In this document: one piece after another, positions 9,086 to 16,879 of the stretch
Layout of the letters: each line of letters starts with the position of its first letter
Numbering within the stretch: position 1 is the first letter of the stretch
Translations under genes and position numbers: made by a program
Source of the DNA: Paenibacillus sp. FSL R10-2734
GTDB taxonomy: Bacteria > Bacillota > Bacilli > Paenibacillales > Paenibacillaceae
Reading direction: 5' to 3'
DNA: 64,000 bases
Assembly: GCF_037963865.1 (NCBI RefSeq)
Contig: NZ_CP150170.1
Span: 6,882,001 to 6,946,000, forward strand
The notes under the pieces: model-generated
Databases searched by the model: none
The model's input: only the letters and a program-made list of their open reading frames with translations
What the model was told of the DNA's origin: nothing

Positions 9086-10903
9086 CTATACTAAATACTC
9101 GAGATAAATCGTCTTATCTACCGTGTTTAGGGATACTGAAATGCGGTCACCACTCTTCAGCTCCAAACCACGTGAGGCATCCGCAGCACGTCCGGATCTC
9201 TCCACGGTAACACCTTCTCCACTGCGTAGCAGCAATCGGTCATTCTTAGCTTGTGTGAAAATAATGCTCTCGCTTTCCTTCAGCTCAGGCGCTAATTGCA
9301 GCAGCTGATGAAGGGTGAACTTGCCTCTAAATCCAGCAAGTTTTTTATATTGTGGGTAGGTCTTCTCACCCGTATTACCGTCTTTAACCTCAACTACCAG
9401 CTGCCCAACAAAGCCACGTGCTGATTTCTTATTCAGCAAATACCACACTGCAGCGGCTATCAATACTAGAAGAATTCCGCCTATGATGTAATACATGGTT
9501 TTGGACGGAGCTTCTTTCAGCGGTTCTTCTTTATCAGCCCCTGTCGAAGGACTAGTAGTTGCGGCGCCGCCTGTCTTCGCGCTGATCTTTACAGGAGCAC
9601 TTTCACGATAGAAACTACTTTCCTCTGCACGAACCTTCAGCTCATAGTCATGGCTTTCTTTTACCTCGAAAGTGCCCTTAAAGACATCCCCAGAGTTATC
9701 AAGTTCGATTTCCTGTACATCACCTGTATCAATATCTGTAGCCAGCAATACCGCCTTCATATCTTGATACAAATTACTGAGCGTTACCTGAGTACCATTA
9801 CTAAACAGGTGGGAAGTAATATCAATTTTATCACCTTTTTTATAAGTTGCTGATGGCAGAGCATCGATCTTAAGCTCCAAATCATAGTTAAAAACTAGAT
9901 TAATATCAATTTTATCCTTTGGCACACCTTTGACCTGAAGCTTCCAATCTCCTTCCTGAGGTGACAACAGCTTGATCAAGCTATAAGTGGAAGACTTCGA
10001 CAGCAGAGCACCCTTTGAAGGGATCGCGACAGCATTTCCTGACGGGTCCGTTAGCTTCGCTGTCACAGGCTGTGCAGACATGATCGAGATATTAGCTTCC
10101 AAAACACTGCCGTTAGGCACGTTAATGGTTACGTCCTGATAATTGCCGTTTGCAGTAATCGACTGCACCGGTACTACCTTCAGCTTCAGATGACTAGCAA
10201 AAATCTCACTGAGTATTTGCGGAAGATCATCTGCGGAGTCTGTTGAGAATGCTTTACCGCCCGTTTCATTAGACAGATCAGCGAGTTTTTGTTTGTTCAG
10301 CTTGCCGTCTGCGTTAAGCCCAATCGTATAAATGGGATAGCCATTCTTCTTGGCGACCTCTACGGCGGTATTCAGTTCTTTATCCGACTCGGTTTGCGTC
10401 CGGCCTGTTGATTTGTTGAAATCGTTATTGCCATCAGCTAGCATTACAATGATTGGCTCATGATTCGGATCGCTTCCATTCTGGAGCACCTTCACAGCCT
10501 CTTCTACACCGACAGCAATGTCGGTATAAGCTCCACGGTCCAGTCCATCAATAAAATCCTTCAAATCCTGTTTATCTGTCTCTGAGTTTATTTCCAGCAG
10601 GGCTTTCTCCCGCTGCACCTTGTCGGTATAGGCAACAATACCTACTTTATCACCTTGGGTAGATAGCATATCTATGAACATTTTCATCGCTTCATTCGCG
10701 ACTTTGTTCTTGTCACTAGTCTTCATGGAGTTGCTGACATCGATAAGAAGCACAGCATCAATATGAGATTGCGCCGACGTTGCCGCATAGGCCTGAACAG
10801 CTGCAAAAGGTGAGGCAGCAAGACATAGAGCCAGCAGTAGTGCTGGGAAGATCCGTTGAAATAGAGTCTTAGTTGTTCTGTTACTTTGATATTTACGAAG
10901 CAT
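9086..10903 (-). CDS. Exported, membrane-anchored vWA protein (605 aa)
   Basis: First gene of the leftward cluster; AGGAG lies upstream of the ATG at 10903. A signal peptide covers about residues 1-41, with basic residues, then a long hydrophobic stretch ending AVQAYA. The vWA domain starts at about 49 with MIDAS Asp55-x-Ser57-x-Ser59 and extends to about 230. Beta-rich regions follow, like the extracellular segments of other bacterial vWA proteins. One transmembrane helix lies at about 469-490. About 115 residues remain for the cytoplasm, and their pattern of short strands and an LRSGEG turn recalls an FHA-like or ubiquitin-like beta domain. The protein can therefore link an outside vWA domain to cytosolic partners such as the tubulin-like protein 60 bp downstream. 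The domain calls are firm; the tail fold is uncertain. Confidence 0.85.
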   Translation of the reverse strand: MLRKYQSNRTTKTLFQRIFPALLLALCLAASPFAAVQAYAATSAQSHIDAVLLIDVSNSMKTSDKNKVANEAMKMFIDMLSTQGDKVGIVAYTDKVQREKALLEINSETDKQDLKDFIDGLDRGAYTDIAVGVEEAVKVLQNGSDPNHEPIIVMLADGNNDFNKSTGRTQTESDKELNTAVEVAKKNGYPIYTIGLNADGKLNKQKLADLSNETGGKAFSTDSADDLPQILSEIFASHLKLKVVPVQSITANGNYQDVTINVPNGSVLEANISIMSAQPVTAKLTDPSGNAVAIPSKGALLSKSSTYSLIKLLSPQEGDWKLQVKGVPKDKIDINLVFNYDLELKIDALPSATYKKGDKIDITSHLFSNGTQVTLSNLYQDMKAVLLATDIDTGDVQEIELDNSGDVFKGTFEVKESHDYELKVRAEESSFYRESAPVKISAKTGGAATTSPSTGADKEEPLKEAPSKTMYYIIGGILLVLIAAAVWYLLNKKSARGFVGQLVVEVKDGNTGEKTYPQYKKLAGFRGKFTLHQLLQLAPELKESESIIFTQAKNDRLLLRSGEGVTVERSGRAADASRGLELKSGDRISVSLNTVDKTIYLEYLV

Positions 10904-10984
10904 AAATAGGGCTCCTCTTGTGTTATATTAGGCACATATGACAGGTTCAGCACTATCGCTAAAATCTGTAAATAGCATGCCATT

Positions 10985-11013
10985 ATGATATAATTAAACC
11001 TTGTAAACTTCAA
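10985..11013 (-). promoter_or_regulatory. Candidate sigma-A promoter of the tubulin/vWA cluster
   Basis: Read leftward, the box TTGAAG (11013-11008) and the box TATCAT (10990-10985) are separated by exactly 17 bases. This lies about 80 bp upstream of the vWA start in the divergent spacer. It is the best match I see in this spacer to the sigma-A consensus. Confidence 0.45.
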
Positions 11014-11108
11014 CTTTAGGACCGCCGGACCAAAGTAGCAATGATGCATAGAGTTATCATTCTATGAGCCATCCAGACTGCGCGGCGTCCATGAGAAAGG
11101 ACTGTTCC

Positions 11109-11261
11109 ATGATTTCATACGTCATTCTTGGGATTACGTTCCTAATTGTCGTAATTCAGATTTCCATCTATGCTGCACACCAGCGTAAACCATTAACTCG
11201 TGATGATATTAATGACCGACTACTAGCCGCTTTGAACGGAGGCGATAAAGGCCGTGAATAA
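11109..11261 (+). CDS. Small single-helix membrane peptide (50 aa)
   Basis: A frame is open from 11064, but AAAGGA precedes the ATG at 11109 by seven bases, so I start there with MISYVILG. Residues 2-20 form one hydrophobic helix, and the rest is a short charged tail. The last codons overlap the start of the next gene (GTG at 11254), so the two are translationally coupled. The gene is divergent from the vWA/tubulin cluster and shares its spacer. No family is recognised. Small proteins of this shape often accompany membrane complexes, and here it may tune the zinc-ribbon membrane protein downstream. The coding call rests on the ribosome site, overlap and conserved-looking helix, not on homology. 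Confidence 0.6.
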   Translation: MISYVILGITFLIVVIQISIYAAHQRKPLTRDDINDRLLAALNGGDKGRE

Positions 11262-12180
11262 GAAAAGACCCGTTACCTTCCGGCCTTTCAAGGCCCCTCG
11301 TTACGCATATGACAAGCTGCGCATTTGTCGCCGCTGCGGGCAATACACTGCTCTCGGCGAAGATCGATGCACCAAATGCGGTAGAGCCTCACTTATTACA
11401 GTAGAGCAGCAAGCCGCATCCATCGCAGGAAGAAAAATGCATACGCGCCTCCTATTCATCTTACTGCTCACACTAGCCTCCGTCTATTTTGGAAATAGCA
11501 TAGAGCAGATGATGCTGTGTGGTGCCGGAGGGATTATCCTCGCTGGACTATTGTACTATACGCAGCGAAAAGTACGGCAGAACGAGAATCTTCGTTCTCT
11601 TAACGAGCTGCTTGGCCGAGGGATCGTCATCATCAAAGAGGGACTAGAGATCAACCGTCAGGAAGCTGTCTCCGTACTCCGCGAGAATGATGTTCTTGCC
11701 TACGAGAAGCTGCGTGAGCTCTCTATCCTGCTTCGCGGCGACCGGATTGCGCGGCAGCGGATCGCCTTATTACATGGGTTTTTACTTCGCAAGGACATGG
11801 ATTTAGAACTAGAGCAGCTTCTTCTGAAGGATTTCGAGCCACTGCTGGCCGAATATATCGGCGAGATTGCTAAAGTCCGTCCTGATCTGATCAAAGATCG
11901 TACACTACGATACGTGAAGATCTATGAAGAAGAAATTCGTCATATGGATAATGGTATGACCATCCTTACAGGAGTTGCCGGAGCAGCAGTAAGAATGAAG
12001 CGTTATGCCCTGCTCTACTCCAGTATGATTGGCCGATACGTGCAAGACCTGCCTAAAGACCGCTTTATGCGGTTATCCAAGCTCATTGCTGCAAATCCCC
12101 ATGAACCGTGGAACGGCCTGGACCTTAGAGTAGCTGACATTCGTGAGGCCAAATATCGCTGGGACCCAGAGGTTCAATAG
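11254..12180 (+). CDS. Zinc-ribbon membrane protein (308 aa)
   Basis: The GTG start at 11254 lies 11 bases after GGAGG and overlaps the previous gene. A zinc ribbon is formed by Cys25/Cys28 (CRRC) and Cys39/Cys42 (CTKC). Two hydrophobic helices at about 64-80 and 87-103 form a hairpin in the membrane. The remaining 200 residues are charged, probably helical and cytosolic by the positive-inside rule. No enzymatic motif is visible. It recalls zinc-ribbon membrane proteins that act as adaptors. Placement beside the tubulin-like cluster, with a shared divergent promoter region, suggests it belongs to the same apparatus. The product name is descriptive only. Confidence 0.75.
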   Translation: MNKKRPVTFRPFKAPRYAYDKLRICRRCGQYTALGEDRCTKCGRASLITVEQQAASIAGRKMHTRLLFILLLTLASVYFGNSIEQMMLCGAGGIILAGLLYYTQRKVRQNENLRSLNELLGRGIVIIKEGLEINRQEAVSVLRENDVLAYEKLRELSILLRGDRIARQRIALLHGFLLRKDMDLELEQLLLKDFEPLLAEYIGEIAKVRPDLIKDRTLRYVKIYEEEIRHMDNGMTILTGVAGAAVRMKRYALLYSSMIGRYVQDLPKDRFMRLSKLIAANPHEPWNGLDLRVADIREAKYRWDPEVQ

Positions 12181-12191
12181 ACCTGAAAGCT

Positions 12192-12396
12192 TATATTTCA
12201 AGAAGAAACGTTCGTTGGCATCATTTATTGATGACAATCGTTTCTCGTAGAAATATAAAGATAAAGGATAGCGTGAAACTTATGCTTTTTTATATTTCAA
12301 GAAGAAACGTTCGTTGGCATCTGTTATTGATGACAATCGTTTCTCGTAGAAATATAAAGATAAAGGATAGCGTGAAACTTATGCTTTTTTATATTT
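12192..12396. repeat. Tandem 99-bp hairpin repeat (two copies plus start of a third)
   Basis: Copy 1 is 12192-12290 and copy 2 is 12291-12389. They differ at two bases only, and a third copy begins at 12390 (TATATTT) before the spacer leaves the pattern. Each unit folds on itself: TATATTTC pairs with GAAATATA, GAAACG with CGTTTC and CATC with GATG. Each unit ends with a small stem (AGCGT/ATGCT, one G-T pair) followed by TTTTTT, which looks like a rho-independent terminator on the plus strand. The pair lies between the zinc-ribbon gene and the 592-aa gene. The inner arms resemble the terminator at 49432-49474. Confidence 0.85.
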
Positions 12397-12417
12397 AGAA
12401 AAAAGAGGCTACTCTAT

Positions 12418-14196
12418 ATGACGTTCAAACAATTAATAACCCTGCGAAACTTTATGATCATTCTGTGTATAAGCATGTTAGTACTACTTGGACAGAAGGT
12501 TTTTCTTATCGCCGACAAAATTCAAATGACCAAGGAAGCTGACCGTCTCTACGCTGCAGGTGATCTGATCAGTGCAGAGAATCAGTATCGCTTGGCGGCG
12601 GCAAACCATTCTATTCTTTATATGGAAGAGAAAGTTGCGGAGCGGCTAGCCGAACTCTCGCCGATCACGGCCATCCGCCAAGGTCTGAGTGCTTTGGTAT
12701 TATCCGCTGAAGCACAAGCCACGACTAAGGATTTTTCCGGATTTATGAAAAGCTATGATGCTCTCCTCAGCTTAAAAGCTACATATATGAAGCCCGGCGG
12801 TCCTTATGAATCCTATTATCGCCAGCTATCGACTGATTCAGGCATTTCTGACAAGTTCACAACCTACTTCCGAGAATTTAAAGAGCAGTTCCTAACTGAA
12901 CTTGCTCAGAGCCAGAGTGGAAATACGAGTGAAGCGGAAGCTTTCAAATGGAATCTGTTGCAGATTCCCGATGCTTATTATGGAAGCGCCGCTTCCAAGG
13001 ATGAGCTCTTAGCCTCCAAGTTCAAAAGCCATGATACAGCTAAATTAAATGCCTTAGCAGGAACAGGAAGCTTTACAGGTATGCTCGAAAGCGCCCTTTC
13101 CATGATGAATGCTTACAAACAGCATAGTTACGAAGCCCCATGGGTACTTGGGCAGGCAGAAAGTAGCGGAAAGATCTTTCTGAACAAGGATCTAGAGAGT
13201 GATAACATCACCGCCTTTACTGGGCATGCTGTAGCCTATCGTAATTTTGCAGGATCGGCAGGTATCACCTCATCCAAAGTACTAACCTTAGTCGATACTA
13301 GTAAAGCTAAACTACTGAAAAATGCCAAGCGCATGACCAGTAAAGGTCAATATGCTGATGCTATTCAGCTATACGGTGATCTTGCTCCGCTAGAGGATAC
13401 TTCTTCAATTATTGCCGCTACAAGACTGGCTTGGAATATTGCTGAACCTGTGCGCCTCCTTCCAGGCGGTGAAGAGCAAGGCAGATATGGGAACATCATC
13501 TCCAGCAAGGGACTACATGGCACGAAGGTCATTGTGGCTGGAACGGATAGCAATGGTATTCTCTATTATGCAGCAATGAATAACGACGAAAGTGTCATTA
13601 CTTTAACTGGAAATAGTTTACCAAAATTCGAGAGCCTGCGCAGTCTTACTTTTAATGATCAGCTTGCTGCGTCTACAGGTTCTGGTGCCCCCGTGGTTTT
13701 AGTGGAATCCGAAGTCGAAGGTGGACGCACTCTTTTTACAGCATATGAAATGAAATCGGATGGAATATCACAGTTATTTTCAATGTCTGGCGATAGCTAC
13801 GAACTGCAATCCGATGATTCGATACTCGTATCTAATGCAGATCTTGGAGACGGTGTCGACGGACAGACGGCACGTTACCGTAAAGTAGATGGCAGCTATC
13901 AATTCGCTGAGATTGTTCAGGAGTATGCTGTAATTTCAGCTTCCGATGTAGCGCTCCATCCTTTTGAAAAGGTCTCTTTTCACTGTGAAATCGTAATAGA
14001 TAACTTCGGTAATACGCTTGCTTACTCGAATGGAGTTTATATTTCACTTCAAGGTGAGGTAGGTTCCGTTACAGGTAACGCATTAGTTAGTGGACAATAT
14101 CAGAACGGTTATCAGCCTATTGAAACTGACATGGGAGAGCAATATGTGCCTGTGTTTGTGGTGGAATCGGTGGGTAGTATGAGCTTTGGACAGTAG
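12418..14196 (+). CDS. Membrane-anchored protein with TPR-like N-terminus (592 aa)
   Basis: The ATG at 12418 follows AAAGAGG at a workable distance. Residues 13-31 form one hydrophobic helix, giving a short basic cytosolic N-terminus and a large outside body. Residues 36-60 (ADRLYAAGDLISAENQYRLAA) look like a TPR helix pair. A similar motif (KRMTSKGQYADAIQLYGDLA) recurs near residue 310, so the first half may be a helical repeat. The last 240 residues alternate short strands and Gly/Asp turns, like part of a beta-propeller. I do not recognise the family. It follows the zinc-ribbon gene in the same direction across the 99-bp repeats, and I treat it as an accessory part of the tubulin-like cluster with moderate confidence. 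Confidence 0.72.
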   Translation: MTFKQLITLRNFMIILCISMLVLLGQKVFLIADKIQMTKEADRLYAAGDLISAENQYRLAAANHSILYMEEKVAERLAELSPITAIRQGLSALVLSAEAQATTKDFSGFMKSYDALLSLKATYMKPGGPYESYYRQLSTDSGISDKFTTYFREFKEQFLTELAQSQSGNTSEAEAFKWNLLQIPDAYYGSAASKDELLASKFKSHDTAKLNALAGTGSFTGMLESALSMMNAYKQHSYEAPWVLGQAESSGKIFLNKDLESDNITAFTGHAVAYRNFAGSAGITSSKVLTLVDTSKAKLLKNAKRMTSKGQYADAIQLYGDLAPLEDTSSIIAATRLAWNIAEPVRLLPGGEEQGRYGNIISSKGLHGTKVIVAGTDSNGILYYAAMNNDESVITLTGNSLPKFESLRSLTFNDQLAASTGSGAPVVLVESEVEGGRTLFTAYEMKSDGISQLFSMSGDSYELQSDDSILVSNADLGDGVDGQTARYRKVDGSYQFAEIVQEYAVISASDVALHPFEKVSFHCEIVIDNFGNTLAYSNGVYISLQGEVGSVTGNALVSGQYQNGYQPIETDMGEQYVPVFVVESVGSMSFGQ

Positions 14197-14225
14197 GACT
14201 TATGAGATAATGGATAGGCGACTTG

Positions 14226-14257
14226 GGGGATCGCTTGTCTTGACAAATCTGATCCCC
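14226..14257 (+). terminator. Hairpin downstream of the 592-aa gene
   Basis: GGGGATC (14226-14232) pairs with GATCCCC (14251-14257), 30 bp after the stop codon. The T-run is weak, so this is a probable rather than certain terminator. The rest of the 14197-14440 spacer shows nothing else clear. Confidence 0.5.
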
Positions 14258-14440
14258 TATTCGACTTGTGGCATGCTTAATCGACTTGAGAACTAGCCTA
14301 AGGAAAAGTGAGCTGCCAATAGAAACATGGTGAGAACAAACGCATGGGAAAAGAGATCGGCTATAGTGATATGAAAAAGCAACCCTAAGGTTAGTCGGGC
14401 TATTTTATCTGATGCATAAACCTGGGGTCACCATGTCCGC

Positions 14441-14995
14441 TTAGTTTTTTTGCCCAAGAGGTGTCTTTAGCCCGTCTATACTAGTGCTGTTCTTTTCTTG
14501 TCTATATGCTTTCAGGCCTTCTTCACCCTTTTGGATAGACCAACGTTGCAACGTATCTCGCTCACTCTCATAACTCATGAATGGGACCGAAAATCCGCAA
14601 GATGTCTGTACTTTATGAACATCAATCAAAATGATCTGTCTAGCTCCAGGCAGAGGTGTAAACATGGGGTACAGTGCTTCCCATTCTAATGATCCAGGCA
14701 AGATTACCGTCCCCGTTCCATACAGTCTCAGAATGTTCGGCGGTCCTTCAAACGCACAAAACATAACCGTCACTCTTCCATTTTCCAACAGATGTGCACT
14801 CGTCTCATTACCGCTGCCAGTCATGTCTAGATAAGCCACCTGATTAGGTGACAAAATCCGAAAGCAATCATGCCCCTTAGGCGAAAGATTAACATGCCCT
14901 TCTTCAGAAAGCGGCGCCGACCCTACGAAAAAAAGGTGCTGCCGAAGAATAAACTCCTCATGTGCAGGTAGTATAGCGGTGAATTGTTTTCCCAT
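14441..14995 (-). CDS. Pyridoxamine 5'-phosphate oxidase-fold protein (184 aa)
   Basis: The ATG at 14995 follows GGAGA. The N-terminal half has the split beta-barrel pattern of PPOX-like flavin- or F420-binding proteins. It starts with a helix that holds the catalytic-site entrance (ILRQHLFFVGSAP), followed by VNLSPKG and VAYLDMTGSGNETSAHL. Members of this subgroup are usually annotated as pyridoxamine 5'-phosphate oxidase family proteins and reduce or bind unknown substrates in the cytosol. The full length is typical of the group. The gene stands alone, convergent with the end of the preceding operon, with no operon partner. Cofactor and substrate cannot be told from the sequence. Confidence 0.8.
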   Translation of the reverse strand: MGKQFTAILPAHEEFILRQHLFFVGSAPLSEEGHVNLSPKGHDCFRILSPNQVAYLDMTGSGNETSAHLLENGRVTVMFCAFEGPPNILRLYGTGTVILPGSLEWEALYPMFTPLPGARQIILIDVHKVQTSCGFSVPFMSYESERDTLQRWSIQKGEEGLKAYRQEKNSTSIDGLKTPLGQKN

Positions 14996-15305
14996 TTAGC
15001 ATTCTCCATTTCGTTTTGGTCTTCTGTGGTGTGGTGTGGTGTGGTTTGTGTTGTTTGTTTTGTGGGGCAGTCCTGCTCCATCAAATACATCCACTTTACC
15101 AACTCAACCAGCTACTTCAACTGCTTCAACTACTTCAACTGCTCCACCTACTCAACTGCTTCAACTGCCCCAACTGCTTCAAACAACAGTTACTTCAACT
15201 CCATCAAAACTCATCAACTTCACAACTCAACCAGCTACTTCATATACACTCCCCTAGTTCCACTCCCTCCCAAACTATAGTAAAATCGGTCCGGGCGGCA
15301 TTGGG
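14996..15305. repeat. Low-complexity spacer
   Basis: Two simple stretches occupy this spacer. The first is a GTGTG/TTTG-rich run at about 15024-15066. The second, at about 15095-15240, is built on degenerate copies of CTTCAACTG/CTACTTCAA. Open frames across them (Gln-Leu-Leu or Ser-Thr runs) are products of the repeat and are not genes. Confidence 0.7.
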
Positions 15306-15844
15306 GTAAATGTAGTGCATTTTTGCTCCTCTTTCTTGCTATTTGGGCTCGTTGAGGTAAATGTAGTGCATTTTTGCTCCTCTTTCTTGCTATTTGGGCT
15401 CTTTGAGGTAAATGTAGTGTATTTTTGCTCCTCTTTCTTACTATTTGGGCTCTTTGAGGTAAATGTAGTGTATTTTTGCTCCTCTTTCTTGCTATTTGGG
15501 CTCTTTGAGGTAAATGTAGTGCATTTTTGCTCCTCTTTCTTGCTATTTGGGCTCGTTGAGGTAAATGTAGTGCATTTTTGCTCCTCTTTCCTGCTACTTC
15601 GGCCAAACGCAGCTAATCTACGGGATTTATACCGTTCATTCCTGCTACTTCGGCCAAACCCAGCTAATCCGCGGGATTTATACCGTTCATTTTCGCTATT
15701 TCAGCCAAACCCGGCTAATGTGCGGGATTTATACCGTTCATTCCTGCTACTTCGGCCAAACTCAGCTAATCTGCGGGATTTATACCGTTCATTTGCGCTA
15801 TTTCAGCCAAACCCGGCTAATGTGCGGGATTTATACCGTTCATT
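15306..15844. repeat. 51-bp tandem repeat array with two unit types
   Basis: Type A units start at 15306, 15357, 15408, 15459, 15510 and 15561 (last one partial). They carry GTAAATGTAGTGCATTTTTG with one or two changes each. Type B units start at 15590, 15641, 15692, 15743 and 15794 and carry GGGATTTATACCGTTCATT. Both types have a 51-bp period and keep phase with each other. A (TTGCTATTTGGGCTC) and B (CTGCTACTTCGGCC) look like diverged versions of one unit. Because 51 is a multiple of three, the array opens frames on both strands (for example 17-residue repeats with VVHFCSSFLLFGL), which lack ribosome sites. I regard it as non-coding. Confidence 0.9.
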
Positions 15845-16240
15845 TTTCCACGGACTCACTCGTTAAGCATATGAATTCTAGAGTTTCCCATATGTCTACC
15901 CATGTCTACCCGTCGTCCCCCTAAAGTCCATAATCAAAACCAAAGTAAATGCGGGCGCGGCAAAGGTTAACAACACTGGAGAAAAGTCCTTCCTCATTAC
16001 TTCTTTTGATATATATTCGTTTCAATCATTGAGTAACCCTTCACCCGGGGCATTCTGCTCGTCAGCGAAAAAAGGAACTACCTCTCGGCAGCCCCTAATC
16101 CCCGCGAAACATTTCCATTAGCTAAAAAACCCATTCCCCTAAAAATCCACATAAGCAGCTACTAACCAGCAACAAAGCTACAAATCAACAAAGCAACAAA
16201 GCAACAAAGCTACAATTCACATAACCGTCGTTCTCCCCAT
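15845..16240. other. Spacer with no gene; short AACAAAG repeats
   Basis: About 400 bp without a plausible gene. Near the right end, about 16168-16215, CAACAAAG and close variants repeat several times in tandem. No promoter, terminator or RNA gene could be supported here. Confidence 0.5.
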
Positions 16241-16726
16241 CTATTCAATCGCAATATAAATTTCAACCTGCGTGTTAGCAGGATCAAAGCCCCGCGAATC
16301 GTAAAGCTCAAAATCACCTGTATAAGTTCTTACCTCGGTAGATGCCTTAAAATACGTCCAAATTTCCACCCACGCTTGCGCGACTACTTCGAATACCGGA
16401 CCTTTTTTCGTTGTAAAAACCATGTATTTGCTCTCCGGAACAGCTGCACACACGAGGCCGTTTTCCTCTAAATGTCTCCCCCCAGCAACTTCATGACCAA
16501 TCACAACGGTATACGCTCCTGACGCATCACTCTCATAATCTGTATACAAAGCATAGATATACTCAGGCTGAACTGTATCCATCTGCCCCGCAATATTACT
16601 CTGAAAATAAGTTTCCCACAGCTGCGACAAGCCCCCATCAGGACCCATTTCCACTTCATTAGTCGTGCGTATGCTAACACCTGCCAAGGTCATTTTTGGT
16701 TTTTGTACAAAATAAGTACTCATCAT
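16241..16726 (-). CDS. GyrI-like effector-binding domain protein (161 aa)
   Basis: Two ATG codons in tandem (16726, 16723) follow GAGGGAG. The whole protein is a single effector-binding domain of the type found at the C-terminus of AraC and MerR activators such as Rob and BmrR, and alone in GyrI and Cass2 proteins. Seen are the repeated strand-helix pattern, the YALYTDYESDASGAYTVVIG segment and the conserved hydrophobic pocket segment ending FELYDSRGFDP. Stand-alone forms bind or hydrolyse hydrophobic cations and drugs in the cytosol. There is no DNA-binding part. It is divergent from wrbA across 150 bp, so both may answer to the same stress signal. Confidence 0.8.
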   Translation of the reverse strand: MMSTYFVQKPKMTLAGVSIRTTNEVEMGPDGGLSQLWETYFQSNIAGQMDTVQPEYIYALYTDYESDASGAYTVVIGHEVAGGRHLEENGLVCAAVPESKYMVFTTKKGPVFEVVAQAWVEIWTYFKASTEVRTYTGDFELYDSRGFDPANTQVEIYIAIE

Positions 16727-16770
16727 TCTCCCTCATTTCCTGTGATTGAGTTCAGTATACATAGGGGAAG

Positions 16771-16788
16771 TGGACATCTGTCTGTCCA
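16771..16788. promoter_or_regulatory. Inverted repeat, possible operator between gyrI-like gene and wrbA
   Basis: TGGACA and TGTCCA flank six bases, perfectly symmetrical, in the divergent spacer. The position fits a dimeric repressor acting on either promoter. No regulator gene is adjacent, so the cognate protein is unknown. Confidence 0.4.
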
Positions 16789-16879
16789 GTTAGAGTAGAA
16801 TTATCGATTTGGATTATAAATGCATCAATGGGGTAATTAATAGTATGGAACTACACTCGAAGGGAATGACTACAACATC

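Noticed and set aside
15306..15844. CRISPR-like array
   Set aside because: Units follow each other with no unique spacers and no cas genes lie nearby.
15315..15866. Open frame of 183 codons across the 51-bp array, with a mirror frame on the other strand
   Set aside because: A period of 51 is a multiple of three, so any stop-free unit gives a long frame; no ribosome site, and both strands are open.
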